NCBI GenBank assembly: GCA_021768705.1
Contig: JAETUG010000018.1
Span: forward strand, 1-49,991
From: Bacillota bacterium
GTDB taxonomy: Bacteria > Bacillota > Clostridia > Lachnospirales > Anaerotignaceae
Length of the DNA stretch: 49,991 nucleotides
Reading direction: 5' to 3'
This document shows, piece by piece, positions 8,321 to 17,234 of this stretch (position 1 is the stretch's first letter; each line of letters opens with the position of its first letter). The notes beneath the pieces are model-generated. The model was not told where the DNA came from. It ran no database searches and saw nothing but the letters and a program-made list of their open reading frames with translations. Made by a program: the position numbers and the translations under genes.

Positions 8321-8577
8321 TCATCTGTCATAATATTTGCTTTTGCCTGTTACGCTTAAAGGAATTCCAAACCAGATGATTCCGTTGTTTTCCATATCTA
8401 TCCATGCTTTCCCGATGGAAAACATGATGCGGCTATCCACAAATTCCTGCTGTACCGCCAGAGCCGCAGAGGAAAGGTCCATTCCCCTCGCCTTGGGTGC
8501 AGTTCTTGCTGCCGCGCACATCTTGCTGCCGTTGCCAGAATGCTTCTTTCTTCCATTTCCTGACTCCCATAACGCAT
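8321..8577 (-). pseudogene. Broken DUF2148 (ferredoxin-like domain) gene
   Basis: A strong ribosome site (AAGGAGGAGG) and ATG at 8577 begin a frame reading MRYGSQEMEERSILATAA. The DUF2148-like sequence then continues in another frame with MCAAARTAPKARG, jumps to DSRIMFSIGKAWIDM and ends GIPLSVTGKSKYYDR. In intact DUF2148 proteins the segment between these blocks holds the Cys-rich ferredoxin-like core; here roughly 70 or more codons of it are missing. I therefore see a frameshift plus a large internal deletion. Family assignment is from remembered motif similarity. It lies between marR and the truncated cupin gene, on the same strand. Confidence 0.7.
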
Positions 8578-8609
8578 AAAAATACCTCCTCCTTTGTGCT
8601 TTAACTCCG

Positions 8610-8619
8610 TGTATATACA
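8610..8619. promoter_or_regulatory. Second TGTATATACA operator, before the DUF2148 remnant
   Basis: A perfect 10-bp palindrome, identical (within the longer CGTGTATATACAT) to the one in the marR promoter. It lies between the marR stop and the DUF2148 remnant. A TACAAT -10-like hexamer lies just upstream on the minus strand. Probably a site for the adjacent MarR regulator. Confidence 0.6.
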
Positions 8620-8643
8620 TCAAAATGATTGTAAATTTCCTCT

Positions 8644-9078
8644 TTATTCCAGAGATAACTCCTGCAATTTGTACAGCGTTTTCATAAACTGCTCTACATT
8701 TTCTTCTCCCAAATAGGCTCTTATCTCTTTCTGTGCCTGTTCCCAAAGGGGAACCGCCTTTTCCAGCAGAGCATATCCCTCATCCGTCAATACAAATTTA
8801 TGGTTTCTCGTGTTCTTCTTTGCCTGGTCCATAATCAGACCTCTCTCCTGCAGAGGTTTCAGATTCCGCACCAGTGTGCTTCTGTCCAGATTCACCTTCT
8901 CCGCCAGCTCGCTGGTGCTGGCTGTTTCCAGCCGTCCCAGGTTTTTCAGCAAGGAATATTGGCTGGTCGTCAATGCCAATTCCTGAAACACCCTGTCATA
9001 ATATTCCGTTATGGCATTGGCTGCTCGGCGCAGGGTAATGCAATGGCATGGGCTTTTGTTGATCTGCTTGAATTTCAT
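8644..9078 (-). CDS. MarR family transcriptional regulator
   Basis: 144 residues. The winged helix-turn-helix is visible as LTTSQYSLLKNLGRLETASTSELAEK, then NLDRSTLVRNLKPLQERGL and the wing QAKKNTRNHKFVLTDEG. The N-terminus SPCHCITLRR has two cysteines (Cys11, Cys13), raising the chance of redox or thiol sensing as in OhrR-type members; this is inference. The start at 9078 follows AAAGGAG by eight bases; an upstream extension would cross the promoter. The palindrome TGTATATACA occurs just after its -10 and again before the next gene, so autoregulation plus control of the downstream pair is likely. Confidence 0.9.
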   Translation of the reverse strand: MKFKQINKSPCHCITLRRAANAITEYYDRVFQELALTTSQYSLLKNLGRLETASTSELAEKVNLDRSTLVRNLKPLQERGLIMDQAKKNTRNHKFVLTDEGYALLEKAVPLWEQAQKEIRAYLGEENVEQFMKTLYKLQELSLE

Positions 9079-9095
9079 TTCCACGTCTCCTTTCG

Positions 9096-9135
9096 TGTAT
9101 ATACATAAAATAGCATAGCTTCTTATTTTTTTCAA
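9096..9135 (-). promoter_or_regulatory. marR promoter with overlapping TGTATATACA operator
   Basis: Minus-strand -35 TTGAAA (9130-9135), 17-base spacer, -10 TATTTT (9107-9112). The perfect palindrome TGTATATACA (9096-9105) begins one base downstream of the -10 and covers the expected start point, a classic repressor position. Confidence 0.75.
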
Positions 9136-9141
9136 CAGCTT

Positions 9142-9182
9142 TTTAAAAATGAAAGCCCTTCGGAAAATTCCGAAGGGCTTTC
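9142..9182 (-). terminator. valS terminator
   Basis: GAAAGCCCTTCGG and CCGAAGGGCTTTC arms (9151-9182) pair perfectly, followed by ATTTTT on the minus strand. It lies between the valS stop and the marR promoter. Confidence 0.85.
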
Positions 9183-9193
9183 TCTCCACTTGC

Positions 9194-11827
9194 TTATTTC
9201 TTCAGCTGTGCCAGTCTTTCTTCTACCTGTGCCAGCATTGCTTTATACTTTTCTTCTTTTGCTTTTTCTTCTTCAATCACATGGGCGGGAGCCTTTGCAA
9301 CGAAGCCCTGATTTGCCAGTTTCTTTTCTACACGTTCTACTTCTTTCTGCAGCTTTGCCTGTTCTTTTTCCAGACGTTCGATCTCTTTTGCAAAATCAAC
9401 CAGTTCTGCCAGAGGCATATAGATCGTAGCATCTTTGATCACAACAGATACCGCATCTTCGCCGATGCCCGCTTTATCTTCCTGCACAGTCACTTCGCTG
9501 GCATGACCCAGTGTCTTGAAGAATACTTTGGAGTGTTCAAAGATATAACGAACTTCTTCGCTTTCGGAAACAACGTAAACGTGTACCTTCTTGGAAGGTG
9601 CAACGTTCATTTCCGCACGGATGTTACGGATATTTCTTACCGCTTCCTTAATGGCATCGATTTCTGCTTCGTTTTCTTTGTAGTTCCATTCTTCTTTATA
9701 TACAGGCCACTGAGAGATCATAATGCTCTCTTCTGTATCCTGAATATGCATAAACAGCTCTTCTGTAATGAAAGGCATGAAGGGATGCATCAGCTTCAGT
9801 GCATTGATCAGAACCTGTTTCAGTGTCCACAGGGCTGCTTCTCTTGTGTTGTCTTCTTTGTTATACAGACGAGGTTTCACCATTTCGATGTACCAGTCGC
9901 AGTATTCATCCCAAATAAAGTCATATACCTTCTGTGCCGCCAAGCCCAGTTCATAATGATCCAGGTTATCCTGTACTTCTTTTGCCAGTGTGTTTACCTT
10001 AGACAGGATCCATTTATCTGCAGAAGTCAGCATCAGCAGTTTCGTGCTTGTTTCTTCTTCCATGTTCATCATAACGAAACGGGAAGCATTCCACAGCTTG
10101 TTGCAGAAGTTTCTGCAGTTATCCAGTCTTTCCCAATAGAAACGCATGTCGTTACCGGGTGCGTTGCCTGTGATCAGCATCAGACGCAGAGGGTCAGCAC
10201 CATAGTTTTTGATTACTTCCAAGGGGTCGATGCCGTTGCCCAGAGATTTAGAGAACTTACGGCCCTGATCGTCACGGATCAAGCCATGGATCAATACATC
10301 ACTGAAAGGTTTTTCTCCGATCTGTTCCATACCGGAGAATACCATTCTGATGACCCAGAAGAAGATGATATCGTAGCCTGTTACCAGAACGCTTGTGGGA
10401 TAGAAATGTTTCAGTTCTTCTGTTTCATGGGGCCAGCCCAATGTTGAGAAAGGCCACAGAGCAGAGCTGAACCAGGTATCCAGTGTATCTTCGTCCTGTC
10501 TAATGTTTGCAGAGCCGCATTTTTCACATTTGCCGGGGTTTGCCTTAGCTACTGTGATATGACCGCAGTCATCGCAGTAGTAGGCAGGGATTCTGTGGCC
10601 CCACCACAGCTGACGGGAAATACACCAGTCGCGGATATTTTCCAGCCAGTGCATATAAATCTTACCGAAACGATCAGGAACGAATTTCAATTCCTGATCC
10701 TGATAAACCTTGATCGCAGGTTTTGCCAGTTCTTCCATCTTCACAAACCACTGCAGTTTGATCATAGGCTCAATCGCAGCATGACATCTTTCATGGCAGC
10801 CTACAGCATGGGTGATATCTTCGATCTCTACCAGATAACCTTCTTCCTTCAGCTGCTTTACGATTTCTTTTCTGGCTTCCATTCTATCCATACCGGCAAA
10901 TCTGCCAGCCAGTTCATTCATCGTGCCATCATCATTCATAACGCAGATGCGGGGCAGATCATGTCTCAGACCAACTTCAAAGTCGTTCGGGTCATGGGCA
11001 GGTGTGATTTTTACAACACCGGTACCAAATTCTCTGTCTACATAGTCGTCAGCAACGATGGGAACTTCTTTATTCAGAACAGGAACGATACAGGTTTTGC
11101 CGATCAGGTGCTGGTATCTTTCATCTTCTGGATGAACTGCAACAGCGGTATCGCCCAGCATCGTTTCAGGTCTTGTCGTTGCCAGTCTCAGCTTTTCATC
11201 AGAACCAACGATAGGATAGTTGATATGATAGAAATGACCGGCTGTATCAACGTGTTCTACTTCTGCGTCAGAAATTGTCGTCTGACATTCGGGACACCAG
11301 TTGATGATCTTTTCACCACGGTAAATATAGCCTTTTTCATACAGTCTGCAGAAAGTTTCCAGAACAGCTTCAGAGCAGCCTTCATCCATGGTAAAGCGAA
11401 CACGGTCCCAGTCACAGGAGCAGCCCAGTTTGCGCAGCTGGTTCAGGATAATACCGCCGTATTCTTCTTTCCATGCCCATGCCCGTTCCAGGAAGCCTTC
11501 ACGGCCAACATCTTCTTTTGTCAGACCTTCGGAAGCCATTTTCTGAACAACTTTCAGTTCTGTAGAAATACTTGCATGGTCGATACCGGGTACCCACAGG
11601 GCATTGTAGCCAGCCATTCTCTTCCATCTGATCAGGATATCCTGCATGGTGTTATCCAGGGCATGACCCATATGCAGCTGCCCCGTAATGTTCGGGGGAG
11701 GCATTATGATACAAAAAGGTTCTTTCGTTTTATCTACTTCTGTATGGAAATATTTCTTTTCCATCCATCTGTTGTAAAGTCTTTCCTCTACAACAGAAGG
11801 GTCAAAATTCTTTGCCAACTCTCTCAT
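9194..11827 (-). CDS. valS: Valyl-tRNA synthetase
   Basis: 877 residues, normal length. A class I synthetase that charges tRNA-Val. The HIGH motif is in PPPNITGQLHMGHALDNT and the KMSKS loop is GRKFSKSLGNGIDPLEV. The CP1 editing domain lies between, with ATTRPETMLGDTAVAVHPED. Zinc-type cysteine pairs occur in NWCPECQ and YYCDDCGH with KCEKCG. The C-terminal 60-70 residues form the ValRS-specific coiled coil (LEKEQAKLQKEVERVEKKL). AGGAGGG precedes the ATG by about eight bases. It is controlled by a valine T-box leader with its own promoter and stands as a single-gene unit. Confidence 0.97.
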   Translation of the reverse strand: MRELAKNFDPSVVEERLYNRWMEKKYFHTEVDKTKEPFCIIMPPPNITGQLHMGHALDNTMQDILIRWKRMAGYNALWVPGIDHASISTELKVVQKMASEGLTKEDVGREGFLERAWAWKEEYGGIILNQLRKLGCSCDWDRVRFTMDEGCSEAVLETFCRLYEKGYIYRGEKIINWCPECQTTISDAEVEHVDTAGHFYHINYPIVGSDEKLRLATTRPETMLGDTAVAVHPEDERYQHLIGKTCIVPVLNKEVPIVADDYVDREFGTGVVKITPAHDPNDFEVGLRHDLPRICVMNDDGTMNELAGRFAGMDRMEARKEIVKQLKEEGYLVEIEDITHAVGCHERCHAAIEPMIKLQWFVKMEELAKPAIKVYQDQELKFVPDRFGKIYMHWLENIRDWCISRQLWWGHRIPAYYCDDCGHITVAKANPGKCEKCGSANIRQDEDTLDTWFSSALWPFSTLGWPHETEELKHFYPTSVLVTGYDIIFFWVIRMVFSGMEQIGEKPFSDVLIHGLIRDDQGRKFSKSLGNGIDPLEVIKNYGADPLRLMLITGNAPGNDMRFYWERLDNCRNFCNKLWNASRFVMMNMEEETSTKLLMLTSADKWILSKVNTLAKEVQDNLDHYELGLAAQKVYDFIWDEYCDWYIEMVKPRLYNKEDNTREAALWTLKQVLINALKLMHPFMPFITEELFMHIQDTEESIMISQWPVYKEEWNYKENEAEIDAIKEAVRNIRNIRAEMNVAPSKKVHVYVVSESEEVRYIFEHSKVFFKTLGHASEVTVQEDKAGIGEDAVSVVIKDATIYMPLAELVDFAKEIERLEKEQAKLQKEVERVEKKLANQGFVAKAPAHVIEEEKAKEEKYKAMLAQVEERLAQLKK

Positions 11828-11861
11828 TATAATTTCCCTCCTATGTTTTTATTTCACTATG

Positions 11862-12129
11862 AAAAAAGAAAAAGCCTTCGCCCCAAAAAGGACGAAAGCT
11901 CGCGGTACCACCTTACTTCCCGTTCCAATCGGAACGGACACTTTACGGTCTGTAACGGGACCTCCCGTTTTCGCCTACACAAGAGCCTCTTCAGCGAAAC
12001 AACTCCAAAGCTACCTTCCACATCTTTCCTGCAAAGGGTCTTTCAGCCGATGAACCCTTCTCTCTGAGAATTTAAGATGTGTACTCCTCTTTTTCTCTGT
12101 CTTTCACAGTGTTGTATTTTGTTCTATAT
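11862..12129 (-). promoter_or_regulatory. Valine T-box leader
   Basis: T-box AAGGTGGTACCGCG at 11901-11914. It is followed by a terminator with GCTTTCGTCC and GGGGCGAAGGC arms and a U-run (about 11862-11904). The stem I distal hallmark AGAGAG with a GGCTGAAAGACC loop lies near 12030-12064. A GTA triplet at 12012-12014 is the likely valine specifier. Binding of uncharged tRNA-Val would prevent termination and switch valS on. Confidence 0.9.
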
Positions 12130-12135
12130 CACAAG

Positions 12136-12164
12136 ATTTTATTCAATACATCCAATTTTGTCAA
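12136..12164 (-). promoter_or_regulatory. Promoter of the T-box-valS transcript
   Basis: Minus-strand -35 TTGACA (12159-12164), 17-base spacer, -10 TAAAAT (12136-12141). Confidence 0.88.
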
Positions 12165-12202
12165 GGGTTTTTAGTAATTATTTTGTATACATCGAAAAGC
12201 AG

Positions 12203-12270
12203 AAAAAAAAGAGAATACGTTCTTTCTATTTGTTTGCGTAATAGAAAAAATGTGTTCTCTCTCTTTTTTC
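12203..12270 (-). terminator. Long terminator hairpin at the end of the division/cell wall cluster
   Basis: A stem of about 21 pairs with one mismatch (arms 12210-12230 and 12240-12260), flanked by an A-run on one side and a T-rich run on the other, so it can work in both directions. It follows ftsW and precedes the valS promoter. Confidence 0.78.
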
Positions 12271-12303
12271 ACGAAGCATTCTCCGCTTTATGTAAATTTC
12301 CTT

Positions 12304-13449
12304 TTATGTTTCTCTATCCTTCGGATAACGGGAAATATTCAGCAATATTCCCACCATTGCCATCAAGAACAGCAGTGATGTACCGCCATAGCTGACAAAG
12401 GGCAAGGGCTGCCCTGTATTGGGAATGGTGTTCGTTACTACGCCAATGTTGATAATAGACTGGAAAGCAATGACTGCTGTGATACCTGCAGCTACCAGCA
12501 TACCAAAGCTGTCCTTAGCATTCAAAGCAATGCGGATACCTCTCCAGATCAGCACCGCAAACAGCAGGATAACCAATGCCGCCCCTACAAGGCCCAATTC
12601 TTCGCAAATGATAGCGAAGATGATATCGTTATAGGCTTCAGGAAGAAAGGTTTTTTGTCGGCTCTGCCCCAGTCCAAGACCAAATAAACCGCCGGATGCC
12701 AACGCATACAAGGATTGGATGGTCTGGAAACCACCGCCTGTCGGATCCGCCCAAGGGTCCAACCATGTTTTGATACGCCCAATTCGATAAGGGAACAGCA
12801 AAATCGCAACTGCGCCAAGCAATCCTGCCCCGATTGCCCCAACACCGAAATACCATACACGAGGACTGGCGATAAACAAAATCGTCGCCCCCATCAGCCC
12901 AATCAACAGCGCTGAGGAAAAGTTGGATATGGCGATCAGCCCTACAGGCAACAGCAATACCAAGCAGGCTCTGAGAAAGCCTTTTATGTTTCCCAATTCC
13001 TTCCGATGGTCTATCACATACACAGAAAGATATAGAATCACGGCGATCTTCGTAAATTCAGAAGGCTGGAACTGCATAGAACCGACCCCCAGCCAACGCT
13101 TCTGCCCACCGGCTTCGATCCCCACAAAGGGCAGCAGCATCAGGAAGAAGTTGGAAATCCAATAGGCAAGCTTGGCGAAGCGTTTCCAAACAGTATAGGG
13201 CACATTCATACAGAACACCATGGCGCAGATCCCCAATGCCGCCCAAAGACTCTGACGCTTTAGGAAAAAAAACATATCGCCATCTTTACGAGTGGTCATC
13301 GCATGATAATAACTGGAACTGAAAATCATAACAATGCCAAAAAGCACCAACGTCAACACGATGAACAGGACTGTAAAATCATATCCCAAAGGCTTGATAT
13401 ACTTCCGCTTTGCGGTTTTCTTTTTCGGTCTGCCAGGATTTTTACCCAT
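12304..13449 (-). CDS. SEDS peptidoglycan glycosyltransferase FtsW/SpoVE
   Basis: 381 residues with about ten membrane helices. This family polymerises lipid II together with a class B PBP. Signature blocks: GSMQFQPSEFTKIAVILY with the FQPSE motif, a cytosolic/extracytosolic segment GRIKTWLDPWADPTGGGFQTIQSL, and the C-terminal NTGQPLPFVSYGGTSLL. Lysine-rich N-terminus. The ATG at 13449 is seven bases from GAGG; a GTG at 13455 is too close. It is last in the cluster, 23 bases after murD. Neighbouring SpoVD makes SpoVE plausible, but FtsW is equally possible since no second SEDS gene is visible. Confidence 0.9.
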   Translation of the reverse strand: MGKNPGRPKKKTAKRKYIKPLGYDFTVLFIVLTLVLFGIVMIFSSSYYHAMTTRKDGDMFFFLKRQSLWAALGICAMVFCMNVPYTVWKRFAKLAYWISNFFLMLLPFVGIEAGGQKRWLGVGSMQFQPSEFTKIAVILYLSVYVIDHRKELGNIKGFLRACLVLLLPVGLIAISNFSSALLIGLMGATILFIASPRVWYFGVGAIGAGLLGAVAILLFPYRIGRIKTWLDPWADPTGGGFQTIQSLYALASGGLFGLGLGQSRQKTFLPEAYNDIIFAIICEELGLVGAALVILLFAVLIWRGIRIALNAKDSFGMLVAAGITAVIAFQSIINIGVVTNTIPNTGQPLPFVSYGGTSLLFLMAMVGILLNISRYPKDRET

Positions 13450-13472
13450 TTTCACACCTCATTCAGAGAGTT

Positions 13473-14831
13473 TTATTTCAAATAACCTCTTACCTGTTCC
13501 TTGAACATGTTGCCCCGCTGTTCATAGTTGTCAAACATGCCCCAGCTTGCACAGGCAGGAGAAAGCAGCACACAGTCCCCTGCTTCCGCTTTTGCTCTGC
13601 ACAGGTCTACAGCTTCTTGGAAGGTTTCGCAATCGGAAATTGCCGTAAAGCCGAATTTTTCAGCGGATGCCCGCACCATGGGTGCCGTTACGCCGATCAA
13701 AACCAGATGTTTGACTCTGCCGGGGAAGAGCTGTGTCCATTCGTCGAAGGAACTGCCCTTGTCATAGCCGCCGCCGATCAGCACGATCGGCTTTTTCATC
13801 GCCAACACCGCACGGATGGATGCGTCTACATTAGTTCCCTTAGAGTCGTTATAATAATCTACGCCATCCACAGTGGCAACATATTCGATCCTGTGTTCTA
13901 CCCCTGCAAAGGATTTCAATACGCTTCTGATGGTATCCAGTGCAACGCCGGCACAAATGCCTGCCGCCGCTGCCGCCATCACGTTTTCATGGTTGTGTAC
14001 GCCAAGAATCTGTAAGTCATTTACATTGATCAATGTTTCATTGATCTCTCCCCAGCGCACTTCGATATTTTCCCCATCCAGATAGATGCCTTCTTCCAAT
14101 TTTTCGGAGGAGCTGAAGAAAAACACCTTTGCTGCGGTTTTGTCTGCCATTTTTCTGCAGACTGCATCACTATAATTCAGGATACAGAAATCTTCCTCTG
14201 TCTGTTTTGCAAAGACTCTTTCCTTCATGGTAATATAAACTTCCATGGTTTTATGTCTATTCAGATGATCGGGGGTAATATTCAGCACCGCACTGATATG
14301 GGGATGGAATTCTTTTGCTTTTTCCATCTGAAAGCTGCTGATCTCCGCAACGACCCAGTCTTTTTCCGTCAGTCTCTGCACTTCATCACTATAAGGGATG
14401 CCGATATTCCCTACCACCGCTGTTTCAGGATAGATCGCCTTCATGATCTCCCCAGTCAATGTTGTCGTAGTCGTTTTGCCGTTGGTGCCTGTGATGGCTG
14501 TGATAGGGCAAGGTGTTAAGCCATAGGCAAGCTCCACTTCACTGATGACATTTACGCCTGCTTCTTCTGCCGCAGCAATAAAGGGCAGGTCACAGGGAAT
14601 GCCGGGGCTCAGAACGATGATGTCCTGTTCACAGGCGATATCGTCAGGATTCGCACCTGTGTAAAGGACGATTCCTTCGTTTTCCAAAGAAAGCACATCC
14701 GCAGAGATATCTTCTCTCTTTTTCATATCCTGCAGTGTCACTTTGGCACCCAGTCTTTTCAGCAGCTTTGCCGCAGCAATGCCACTTTTGGCCATACCGC
14801 AGACCAGTGCTCTTTTACCATTGTATTCCAC
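13473..14831 (-). CDS. murD: UDP-N-acetylmuramoylalanine-D-glutamate ligase
   Basis: 452 residues. Adds D-Glu to UDP-MurNAc-L-Ala in cytoplasmic peptidoglycan precursor synthesis. The N-terminal Rossmann-like domain has GMAKSGIAAAKLL. The ATP site is ITGTNGKTTTT. The MurD-specific VDYYNDSKGTNVDAS block and the C-terminal domain GGGYDKGSSF follow. It starts with GTG at 14831, eight bases after AAGGA. Between mraY and ftsW, as in most dcw clusters. Confidence 0.95.
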   Translation of the reverse strand: MEYNGKRALVCGMAKSGIAAAKLLKRLGAKVTLQDMKKREDISADVLSLENEGIVLYTGANPDDIACEQDIIVLSPGIPCDLPFIAAAEEAGVNVISEVELAYGLTPCPITAITGTNGKTTTTTLTGEIMKAIYPETAVVGNIGIPYSDEVQRLTEKDWVVAEISSFQMEKAKEFHPHISAVLNITPDHLNRHKTMEVYITMKERVFAKQTEEDFCILNYSDAVCRKMADKTAAKVFFFSSSEKLEEGIYLDGENIEVRWGEINETLINVNDLQILGVHNHENVMAAAAAGICAGVALDTIRSVLKSFAGVEHRIEYVATVDGVDYYNDSKGTNVDASIRAVLAMKKPIVLIGGGYDKGSSFDEWTQLFPGRVKHLVLIGVTAPMVRASAEKFGFTAISDCETFQEAVDLCRAKAEAGDCVLLSPACASWGMFDNYEQRGNMFKEQVRGYLK

Positions 14832-14857
14832 GTTTGATTCCTTCTTTCCGATTTCTA

Positions 14858-15847
14858 TTACAGGAACATATTTTTACAGCCCAGGAAACCAATCAGGCAA
14901 AGCAGTGCTGTTGTCACATAAAACAGCGTTACAACCTTTGTTTCTCTCCAGCCGCATTTTTCCAAATGATGATGGAAGGGAGCCATCTTGAACAGACGTC
15001 TGCCTTCTCCGTATTTTCTCTTTGTGATCTTAAACCAGCCTACCTGTAGCATCACTGTGATGGATTCCCACAGATAGATGAAGCCTACAATAACGATGAA
15101 GATGGGCATTTTCAGTACAAAAGCTGTGGAGGCTACAAAACCGCCCAAGGCCAAAGAACCCGTATCCCCCATAAATACCTTTGCAGGGTAAGAGTTAAAG
15201 ATCAAAAACGCCATCAGACCGCCCATGATCGCACCACAGACAGGTGCTACTGTACTGCCTGCTGCCCAAGCAACGATCATAAAGAAGGCTGCAACCAGCA
15301 GCGTTACTCCGCTGGACAAGCCGTCCAGACCATCCGTCAGGTTTACGCCGTTGACCGTACCCAAAACCGCCACAAACAGGAAGGGGATAAACAAAATACC
15401 CAAATCTAGCATCATACCCTTTGTAAAAGGCACATAGATGGCTGTGCCGATGCCGCTTTTCAGAACATATGCACAGAATAAACCTGTTACGATCAACTGC
15501 AACAGCAGTTTCTGATAAGCTCGCAAGCCCAAAGAACGTTTTTTCACCACTTTGATATAGTCATCCAGAAAGCCGATCAGACCATAGCACAGCGTCATCA
15601 GCATAATAGCCGCACCATCCTGATTCCCTTTCAGGAAAAAGAGGCTTGTAATCACAAATGCCGCCAAAAAGGATACGCCGCCCATAGTAGGGGTGCCCTG
15701 CTTTGCCAGATGGGTCTCCGGACCATCATCACGGACATTCTGACCAAATTTCAATTTTCTCAGAATCGGGATCACGATTGGACACAAAATAACGCCAATC
15801 ACGAAAGATATGATTATGGCATAGACTGCCTGTTCCAAAGAACCCAC
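14858..15847 (-). CDS. mraY: Phospho-N-acetylmuramoyl-pentapeptide transferase
   Basis: 329 residues, about ten transmembrane helices. Forms lipid I from UDP-MurNAc-pentapeptide and undecaprenyl phosphate. Catalytic motifs visible: FLDDYIKV (Asp-Asp), NGVNLTDGLDGL, VFMGDTGSLALGG, and the histidine loop FHHHLEKCGWRETKVV. GTG start at 15847, nine bases after AAGGAG; the site overlaps the murF stop, so translation is probably coupled. Confidence 0.96.
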   Translation of the reverse strand: MGSLEQAVYAIIISFVIGVILCPIVIPILRKLKFGQNVRDDGPETHLAKQGTPTMGGVSFLAAFVITSLFFLKGNQDGAAIMLMTLCYGLIGFLDDYIKVVKKRSLGLRAYQKLLLQLIVTGLFCAYVLKSGIGTAIYVPFTKGMMLDLGILFIPFLFVAVLGTVNGVNLTDGLDGLSSGVTLLVAAFFMIVAWAAGSTVAPVCGAIMGGLMAFLIFNSYPAKVFMGDTGSLALGGFVASTAFVLKMPIFIVIVGFIYLWESITVMLQVGWFKITKRKYGEGRRLFKMAPFHHHLEKCGWRETKVVTLFYVTTALLCLIGFLGCKNMFL

Positions 15848-15848
15848 T

Positions 15849-17234
15849 TTAGTTCACTCCTTGCAATTTCGCTACTGTTTTTTCGAATTCTCTGCTGCGG
15901 GATGCTTTCAGCAGCACCGTGTCCCCTGCTTTCAGGGTAGGGATGCCTTTTTCCCAGAATTCTTCCTGTGTTTCCAGATAGTATACTTCCTTCATGCCTG
16001 CTTTTTTCGCCGCGTCTGCCATATGGTCGCAGCACAGACCAATGCAGTACAGCACATCGATGTCTTTTTCCGCCGCATGGATGCCAACTTCACGATGCCC
16101 TTCCACTGCATAATCGCCCAGTTCTCCCATGAAGCCCAATACGGCGATCTTTCTGCCCTCTGCATTGGCAAGGATATCCAAAGATGCTTTGCAGGAAACA
16201 GGATTGGAATTGTATACATCATTCAGGATGGTAATGCCATTCTTCGTTGTTTCAATGCTCATTCTATTTTTGGTGGACTGGAAATTCTCAATCCCAGCCT
16301 TCACCTGTTCCAGTGTCAGCCCCAGCTCCACGCCCACTGCCGCTGCAGAAAGGGCATTCAGTACCATATGCACACCAGGAATCGGGATATCCACATGGAC
16401 ATTGCCGATGGGGGTATGGATGGTACAGGCTGTTTTTTCCATACCGATCTGTTGGATGTCATCCGCATAGAAATCCTTCTGATTTTCCACGCCGAACCAG
16501 CGTACCTTGTGGGGCAGCTTGCCTTCCAAGGTCTGCAGCATATCATTATCGCCATTCAGAATGGCAACGCCATCTTTGTCCAAATGGGTCAGCATTTCGC
16601 ATTTTGCTTTCAGGATGCCTTCTCTGCTGCCCAAAAATTCCAAATGAGCCACGCCTACATTGGAAATGACACCGATATGGGGACGGACTGCTGCTGCAAT
16701 TCTATCCAGTTCGCCAAAATGGTTCATGCCCATTTCAATGACAGCCGCCTGATGGTGATCTTCGATGCGGAAAATCGTCAGGGGGACGCCAACCTCGTTG
16801 TTGTAGTTGCCCTGTGTCCAAAGGGTATCATATTTCTGGGAAACCACAGAGGCAATCATGTCTTTTGTAGTGGTTTTGCCTACGCTGCCTGTGATCGCAA
16901 TATAGGGGATATCGAACAGATCTCTATAGTATGCAGCCAAGTCCAGCAGTGCTTTGCCTGTATCAGGCACCAGCAGAACGATGGCACCATTTTTCGGTGC
17001 AACCACCTTCTGAGACAAACATGCTGTCACACCGTTCTCGAAGCACTGGGGCAGAAAGTCATGTCCGTCCCTCACCTCACCAATGCGGGCAACAAAGAGA
17101 GTCCCTTCCTTTGTTTCTCTGGAATCCTGTGTCACATGCCAGATTTCTTTATTCAGTGTCGCATCCATATCGCCCAAAGCGATCATCTGGGCACCTGTTG
17201 CTTTGATGATTTCTCGAATCGTAATTTTTTTCAT
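15849..17234 (-). CDS. murF: UDP-MurNAc-tripeptide D-Ala-D-Ala ligase
   Basis: 461 residues. Adds D-Ala-D-Ala to complete the pentapeptide precursor. The ATP loop is ITGSVGKTTTKDM, with the central-domain EMGMNHFGELDRI and the C-terminal NDVYNSNPVSCKASLD block. The ATG at 17234 overlaps the murE stop as ATGA, implying translational coupling; an upstream TTG at 17240 is less likely. AGAGGA lies six bases upstream. Confidence 0.95.
   Translation of the reverse strand: MKKITIREIIKATGAQMIALGDMDATLNKEIWHVTQDSRETKEGTLFVARIGEVRDGHDFLPQCFENGVTACLSQKVVAPKNGAIVLLVPDTGKALLDLAAYYRDLFDIPYIAITGSVGKTTTKDMIASVVSQKYDTLWTQGNYNNEVGVPLTIFRIEDHHQAAVIEMGMNHFGELDRIAAAVRPHIGVISNVGVAHLEFLGSREGILKAKCEMLTHLDKDGVAILNGDNDMLQTLEGKLPHKVRWFGVENQKDFYADDIQQIGMEKTACTIHTPIGNVHVDIPIPGVHMVLNALSAAAVGVELGLTLEQVKAGIENFQSTKNRMSIETTKNGITILNDVYNSNPVSCKASLDILANAEGRKIAVLGFMGELGDYAVEGHREVGIHAAEKDIDVLYCIGLCCDHMADAAKKAGMKEVYYLETQEEFWEKGIPTLKAGDTVLLKASRSREFEKTVAKLQGVN

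Noticed and set aside
8321-8746. 141-codon ORF as a real protein
   Set aside because: Its N-terminal third overlaps marR in another frame and runs through the operator; only the DUF2148-like parts make sense, split between frames, so it is listed as a pseudogene.
9149-12067. Long plus-strand ORFs (432 and 502 codons) opposite valS
   Set aside because: They are antisense to a clear ValRS with T-box and have no ribosome site or family features; codon bias of the real gene opens the complementary frame. Similar antisense ORFs opposite the helical protein (5950-7137), murF (15861-17285), murE (17282-18667) and other genes were rejected for the same reason.
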